From contig JBFMBP010000153.1 of assembly GCA_040755155.1 (NCBI GenBank), positions 1 to 64,000 of the forward strand: a stretch of 64,000 nt of DNA, given 5' to 3'. The translations under genes and the position numbers were made by a program. The notes beneath the pieces were generated by a model. It saw only the letters and a list, made by a program, of their open reading frames with translations. It did not search any database and was not told the origin of the DNA. This DNA is from Candidatus Omnitrophota bacterium. GTDB taxonomy: Bacteria; Hinthialibacterota; Hinthialibacteria; Hinthialibacterales; Hinthialibacteraceae. Of this stretch, positions 60,005 to 64,000 are shown piece after piece. Every line of letters starts with the position of its first letter. The first letter of the stretch is position 1.

Positions 60005-61180
60005 ATGAAACGACGAAACTTTATGCAAATCAGTTCGGCGGGAACAATGGGAATTGCGTTAGGAAGTTTCTTCTCGCAACCGGCGCAAGCCAGTTCTCCC
60101 CTGCGGATCGAAGAGCCGTTTCACGGCGCTGTGCTTAACCATCGGCATGGAAAAGAAGATAACAGCGCTTTGAAGATTATTGTGCAAGGGCAGGCTCCTC
60201 TGCGCGACGCTGTCATTGTGAATGGGCAGCGCGCCCGGCGCGAAGGCGATCGATTTATCGCCGAAGTCCCCCTGCGCGAGAAAGAGACGGACATCATCGC
60301 CGTTTCCGAAGGCGTGAGTGGACGCCAGGAGCATCGCGTCCGCGTTGTATGGGATCGGAAATCGCAGCCGCGTTATCGATTTTCCATCGATGACAATAGT
60401 TTCTTTTTGCGGGATATCGCCCAGAAAGAATATACATCTCTCTTCGATTGTTTTTATTTGAATATCTTGCGGGAGCTTCACGCCAAGTATGGGACGCGCT
60501 TCTCGGTTAATATTTACTTTACGACGGAGGACGGTTTCGATCTTACGCAATTCCCCGACCGTTACAAAGGCGAGTGGCAGGATAATTCCGATTGGATGAA
60601 ACTGGCGTTTCACGCCTACGCCAATTTGCCCGATCGGCCTTATCAATACGCTTCCGCGGAAAAACTGATCGGCGATTTGGATCAAGTGGCGGAGCAAATC
60701 CATCGTTTTGCGGGCGAATCCGTTTACGCGCCGCCGACGGTCATCCACTGGGCAATGACGCAGCCCTCTGTCTTAAAGCCGCTCGCCGAACGCGGCGTGC
60801 GCGCACTGAGCGGATATTTCGACCGCAGCCCCAGCGGGTGGGACATCAATTATCTTTTGGACGACGAGCGTTCCGAATATCTATCCCGTCACGATGCGCT
60901 GAAAGATTTCGCCAGCGGCATCGTCTTTTCGAAAGTCGATATCGTTTGCAACACTACGCCTGTGGATAAGATCGTTCCCACTCTCGAACCGCTGACGCAT
61001 AATCCCAATACCGCCGAGATCATGGACCTATTCACCCACGAACAATACTTCTGGCCATTTTATTCCCATTACATTCCCGATCACGCCCAACGGTTGGATG
61101 CCGCTATCCGCTGGGCGACGGAGCAAGGCTACAAACCCGTCTTTTTCCACGAAGGGCTTCTTGGCGGCCCCGAAGAGTAA
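60005..61180 (+). CDS. Tat-exported polysaccharide-deacetylase-like protein, second copy
   Basis: The product is 391 residues from the ATG after AGAGG. The signal KRRNFMQISSAGTMGIALG is twin-arginine type. After a short beta domain (residues about 45-115), RYRFSIDDNSFFLRD supplies the Asp pair and TRFSVNIYFTTEDGFD and WMKLAFHAYAN the next strands of a NodB-like barrel with a conserved His. It is a remote relative of the protein at 36060. The substrate is unknown; sugar or polysaccharide deacetylation is inferred from the fold. Confidence 0.6.
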   Translation: MKRRNFMQISSAGTMGIALGSFFSQPAQASSPLRIEEPFHGAVLNHRHGKEDNSALKIIVQGQAPLRDAVIVNGQRARREGDRFIAEVPLREKETDIIAVSEGVSGRQEHRVRVVWDRKSQPRYRFSIDDNSFFLRDIAQKEYTSLFDCFYLNILRELHAKYGTRFSVNIYFTTEDGFDLTQFPDRYKGEWQDNSDWMKLAFHAYANLPDRPYQYASAEKLIGDLDQVAEQIHRFAGESVYAPPTVIHWAMTQPSVLKPLAERGVRALSGYFDRSPSGWDINYLLDDERSEYLSRHDALKDFASGIVFSKVDIVCNTTPVDKIVPTLEPLTHNPNTAEIMDLFTHEQYFWPFYSHYIPDHAQRLDAAIRWATEQGYKPVFFHEGLLGGPEE

Positions 61181-61212
61181 ACTTCAAGTCCTATTAAGAA
61201 TGTAACTTAAAA

Positions 61213-61250
61213 TTCCCTCGCCCTTTGGGAGAGGGTTAGGGTGAGGGGGC
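61213..61250. repeat. Partial CCCTCGCC-family repeat, copy C
   Basis: The sequence TCCCTCGCCCTTTGGGAGAG, followed by GGTTAGGGTGAGGGGG, is identical to the left half of the elements at 24571 and 37431. The right half and both termini are missing, so it is a decayed or half copy. Confidence 0.7.
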
Positions 61251-61298
61251 GAATCCTCAATGGTTTGACATCTATCCAAACCCGAATATCCCTAATTT

Positions 61299-62771
61299 TT
61301 ATAGTCTTTTAAGGCGGATATTACGGTAAGCAACGTCAGCGCCGTGATCCGTCAGAATGATGAAGCCGTCGCGCAGGCGGTATTTCAATTCATCGTAATC
61401 GTCAAAATTGAGGTCCTGCGCCGTTTGTCCATTTAGGATGACTTTGACGCGCGGGCCGTTGCAAGTAATTTCCATCGAGTTCCAATCGCCGGAGGGCTTA
61501 TTGGCGTTGACTTGGGGCGGGATTTCATAATAGATGGAACCGGTGCTGTTTTTATTAGGTTTATCCCCATAATCTCCCATGATTTGCACTTCGAAACCTA
61601 CTTTGGATGCGCGGTTGGTGCGCGGGCAATGCACTTGAACGCCGCTGTTTCCATTCTTTACGATTCGATACTCCAAGCGCAGGATAAAGTTGTCGTATCG
61701 TTCGACGGTTCTCATCGATCCGCCGCCCGGCGTTCTTTGCAAAAGGCCATCTTTGGCGATGAAGCCGCGCCTTCCTTTGGATAACGGCAGCCAGCCTTTC
61801 GTCGTTGCGCCGTCGAAGAGCGAAACGAATCCATCTTGGCGTTCTTGTTCGCTTAAATGGGAATTGTCGGGTTGCCAGGGCTTATATTCTTCGAGATCGG
61901 CGTTCCACTGATCGAAAGTATTAAGGTCTTCCGACGTATCTTTTAATAGGAAATGGATGTTTTCCGGCTTCTGGGAAGGCGTCGGCCCGATGACGATAAC
62001 CGGTTTTTCCGGCGCTTCTTTTGGATAGGCGTCAACTACTTCCATATCCCCTCCCGGAGCGGCTACGACTAAGCCCGGCGCGATTTTCTTGAATTCCTTG
62101 GCCAGCGAAGCCGCATCCGGTCCGTCGATCCAAAAGATAAACTGATTTTCTTTTTTGAAATAATCCGCTACGGTTCGGACTGTATGTAAACGAATCGCGG
62201 GATCTTTGGTAGCGGCGGCGCCGAATACTCGGCAAAAGCCGTTGAGTTTCATATAGAGCAGCCGGTCGATCATTTTTTGATAGAAAGCGTCGGCTTCTTT
62301 AGAAAAACTATTCCCGTCCGGATTCAAGCCGTATAGATCGAATGCAAGAATATTCCCGCCGCCATAAGATATTTTGCTGATGGATTCGATAAATGTTTTG
62401 GGCGCTGTTTGGGGATCGCCCGCTTTGGCAGTATAGATGGACGCGATGCGGAAAGGGATTTCTTCCCGCATCAAGCGATGGTCGACAACGCTGAACTGGC
62501 ATTCGTAGACCTTTTTCAATAAATCCCCGTTTTCTCCAATGGATATTCTTAACCGGCGCTCCGTGCGGCCTTGAGCGGCAATCAAGTAAGCCTTTTTCCC
62601 TTCGTAAGTTGTTTCCACGGCGCTGCGTACTCGGTAATTGTCCAATTCCCGATCAAGAGTATTGCGAACCGCTTGAGGAAGGTTCAATTCCACCGCCTGG
62701 CAAACGTTCATAACGAATAGACTTACAATGGCAGTTACCCATACTCGAATAATTAAAAAGAATCTTATCAT
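61299..62771 (-). CDS. Secreted DUF1080 (3-keto-disaccharide hydrolase-like) protein with long N-terminal region
   Basis: The product is 490 residues with a signal peptide (IIRVWVTAIVSLFVMNVCQA). Residues about 300-490 are a DUF1080 domain: DGFVSLFDGATTKGWLPLSK, NFILRLEYRIVKNGNSGVQVHCP, GFEVQIMGDYGD and a final VAYRNIRLKRL. This concanavalin-like fold includes 3-keto-disaccharide hydrolases and glycan-binding proteins. The first 280 residues are an unassigned domain with a Rossmann-like stretch. The long N-terminal fusion is unusual. It precedes the malic-enzyme gene in chromosomal order but is transcribed after it. Confidence 0.85.
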   Translation of the reverse strand: MIRFFLIIRVWVTAIVSLFVMNVCQAVELNLPQAVRNTLDRELDNYRVRSAVETTYEGKKAYLIAAQGRTERRLRISIGENGDLLKKVYECQFSVVDHRLMREEIPFRIASIYTAKAGDPQTAPKTFIESISKISYGGGNILAFDLYGLNPDGNSFSKEADAFYQKMIDRLLYMKLNGFCRVFGAAATKDPAIRLHTVRTVADYFKKENQFIFWIDGPDAASLAKEFKKIAPGLVVAAPGGDMEVVDAYPKEAPEKPVIVIGPTPSQKPENIHFLLKDTSEDLNTFDQWNADLEEYKPWQPDNSHLSEQERQDGFVSLFDGATTKGWLPLSKGRRGFIAKDGLLQRTPGGGSMRTVERYDNFILRLEYRIVKNGNSGVQVHCPRTNRASKVGFEVQIMGDYGDKPNKNSTGSIYYEIPPQVNANKPSGDWNSMEITCNGPRVKVILNGQTAQDLNFDDYDELKYRLRDGFIILTDHGADVAYRNIRLKRL

Positions 62772-62848
62772 GGCGCTTATTACTCCCCATTAATGGAATC
62801 AATTTTACGCAGTTTTGCTGCATGAACAGGGAAGACAGCCGCTGCTTC

Positions 62849-64000
62849 TTATCGATCGTCCGTTTTCCGGCGGGCGGCGCCGCTGTCGATAGCCGCTTTG
62901 GCGACGGCATTGGCTACGGATTTGAAGACGCGCCGGTCGAAGACGCTGGGAATGATGTATTCTTCGGACAATTCCTTTTCCGGGATGGTGTTGGCGATGG
63001 CCTGGGCGGCGGCGAGTTTCATCTCTTCGTTGATATCGCTGGCCCGCACGTTGAGCGCTCCGCGGAAGATGCCGGGGAAGCAGAGGACGTTATTGATCTG
63101 GTTGGGATAATCGGAACGGCCAGTGGCCATGATGCGGCAGTGGCCAAGCGCCGTTTCCGGCGCGATTTCCGGATCGGGATTGGCTAAGGCGAAGACGATG
63201 GGATCATCATTCATGGATTGCAGCGCCTCGAGGGGGAAAAGATTCGGCCCGGAGAGGCCGAGAAAAACGTCCGCTCCTTTCGCCGCTTCGTAAATGGAGC
63301 CTTGAATCCTTTCGGGATTGGTGTTTTCCGCAAACCATTCCTTCATAGAGTTCATGCCTTCTTTGCGGCCTTGGTAAATGACGCCTTTGCTGTCGAGACC
63401 GACGATGTTGCGCACGCCCAATTTCATCATCATCTTGGCGCATGCGACGCCCGCCGCTCCTACGCCGAGGATGACGATTTTAATTTCCGCAATGCTCTTG
63501 CCGATGAGTTTCAGCGCATTGAGAAGGGCGGCGGAGGCGACGACGGCGGTGCCGTGCTGGTCGTCATGGAAGACGGGAATGTCGAGCCGCTTTTTCAAAC
63601 GCTCTTCAATTTCAAAACAGCGTGGGGCGGAGATGTCTTCCAGATTAACGCCGCCGAAGCCGGGAGAGATGGCTTCCACGATGCGGACGATCTCGTCAGG
63701 ATTTTTCGTCTTCAAGCAGATGGGGTAGGCGTCGACGCCGCCGAATTCCTTGAAGAGCATCGCCTTGCCTTCCATGACGGGCATAGCCGCTTCGGGGCCG
63801 ATGTCGCCAAGCCCCAGCACGGCGGTGCCGTCGGTAACGATGGCGACGGAATTGGATTTGATGGTGAGGTTATAGGCGGCGGAAGGATCTTTGGCGATAG
63901 CGCGGCAAACGCGGGCGACGCCGGGAGTGTAAGCCATCGACAGCGCATCGCGGGTATTGAGCGGCGCTTTGTTTTCCACGCGGATTTTGCCGCCGAGGTG
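62849..64000 (-). CDS. NAD(P)-dependent malic enzyme, short form (5' cut by window)
   Basis: The last 383 codons and stop are present and the frame is open to base 64000. The malic-enzyme signature begins NTRDALSMAYTPGVARV near the window edge, followed by NSVAIVTDGTAVLGLGD, PVFHDDQHGTAVVASAALLNAL with metal ligands and VILGVGAAGVACAKMMM for NAD(P). The sequence ends after the catalytic domain, so it lacks the phosphotransacetylase-like extension of MaeB and is a short-form enzyme that converts malate to pyruvate and CO2. The missing N-terminal residues are probably about 20-40. Confidence 0.95.
   Translation of the reverse strand, partial: HLGGKIRVENKAPLNTRDALSMAYTPGVARVCRAIAKDPSAAYNLTIKSNSVAIVTDGTAVLGLGDIGPEAAMPVMEGKAMLFKEFGGVDAYPICLKTKNPDEIVRIVEAISPGFGGVNLEDISAPRCFEIEERLKKRLDIPVFHDDQHGTAVVASAALLNALKLIGKSIAEIKIVILGVGAAGVACAKMMMKLGVRNIVGLDSKGVIYQGRKEGMNSMKEWFAENTNPERIQGSIYEAAKGADVFLGLSGPNLFPLEALQSMNDDPIVFALANPDPEIAPETALGHCRIMATGRSDYPNQINNVLCFPGIFRGALNVRASDINEEMKLAAAQAIANTIPEKELSEEYIIPSVFDRRVFKSVANAVAKAAIDSGAARRKTDDR

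Noticed and set aside
1-64000. Prophage, integron or insertion sequence with its own transposase
   Set aside because: No integrase, transposase, capsid or tail gene is recognisable; only non-coding small elements are seen.

Overview
The window carries about 50 protein genes from a bacterium that I cannot place to phylum. No rRNA, tRNA, ribosomal protein or other strong marker gene is present. The gene mix resembles uncultured polysaccharide-degrading, PVC-like or Hydrogenedentota/Sumerlaeota-like lineages. It includes Tat-exported sulfatase and deacetylase-like proteins, DUF1080 and DUF1593 secreted proteins, a GH51 arabinofuranosidase, an ASPIC/FG-GAP protein, multihaem c-type cytochromes, FTLIE-type prepilins and many short palindromic intergenic repeats. 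This placement is inference. Both window ends cut genes: glpD on the left and a malic enzyme on the right.

Layout. (1) 1-11775: the end of glpD, then a compact seven-gene minus-strand operon. In transcription order it encodes a RidA/chorismatase-like protein, a HzsA-like dihaem protein, an FG-GAP/ASPIC protein, a ten-haem cytochrome/YVTN-propeller/peroxidase fusion, a second beta-propeller protein and two stand-alone type-1 periplasmic ligand-binding proteins. All but the first look exported. I read it as an extracytoplasmic redox or sensing system and it is the most novel block here. (2) 12163-18279: a secreted Pro/Thr-linker repeat protein, an orphan pseudopilin, a membrane glycosyltransferase with a small partner, and a flippase-like membrane protein. 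(3) 18397-30244: a minus-strand surface-glycan cassette (Nudix, GT2, WbuC cupin, DegT aminotransferase, methyltransferases, LbH acetyltransferase, alcohol dehydrogenase, APH-like kinase, HAD phosphatase, split transketolase, and a nucleotidyltransferase-kinase fusion with the reverse domain order of HldE). Together they could build, activate, modify and transfer an unusual sugar. (4) 30475-35957: a membrane protein plus winged-helix regulator with a striking operator, a VWA/OmpA lipoprotein, an oversized IlvD/Edd dehydratase and rhamnose mutarotase. (5) 36060-47591: sugar-catabolic and secreted enzymes (deacetylase-like, GH51, DUF362, SUMF1-family, sulfatase), a triple-receiver protein and a PilZ-like protein. 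(6) 47644-64000: a deoxyhypusine-synthase-like enzyme, DUF1593, two cyclic-nucleotide-binding proteins, trmB, a NagX-like membrane protein, a GT39-like enzyme, a GrpE-like protein, a candidate structured RNA, a Pit phosphate transporter, a second deacetylase-like protein, a DUF1080 protein and malic enzyme.

Intergenic DNA is rich in repeats of several families. Some have terminal inverted repeats and abut stop codons. Two have 10-12 bp flanking direct repeats that overlap the 3' end of the neighbouring gene, which suggests small non-autonomous mobile elements that insert at gene ends. I found no transposase, prophage or CRISPR array.
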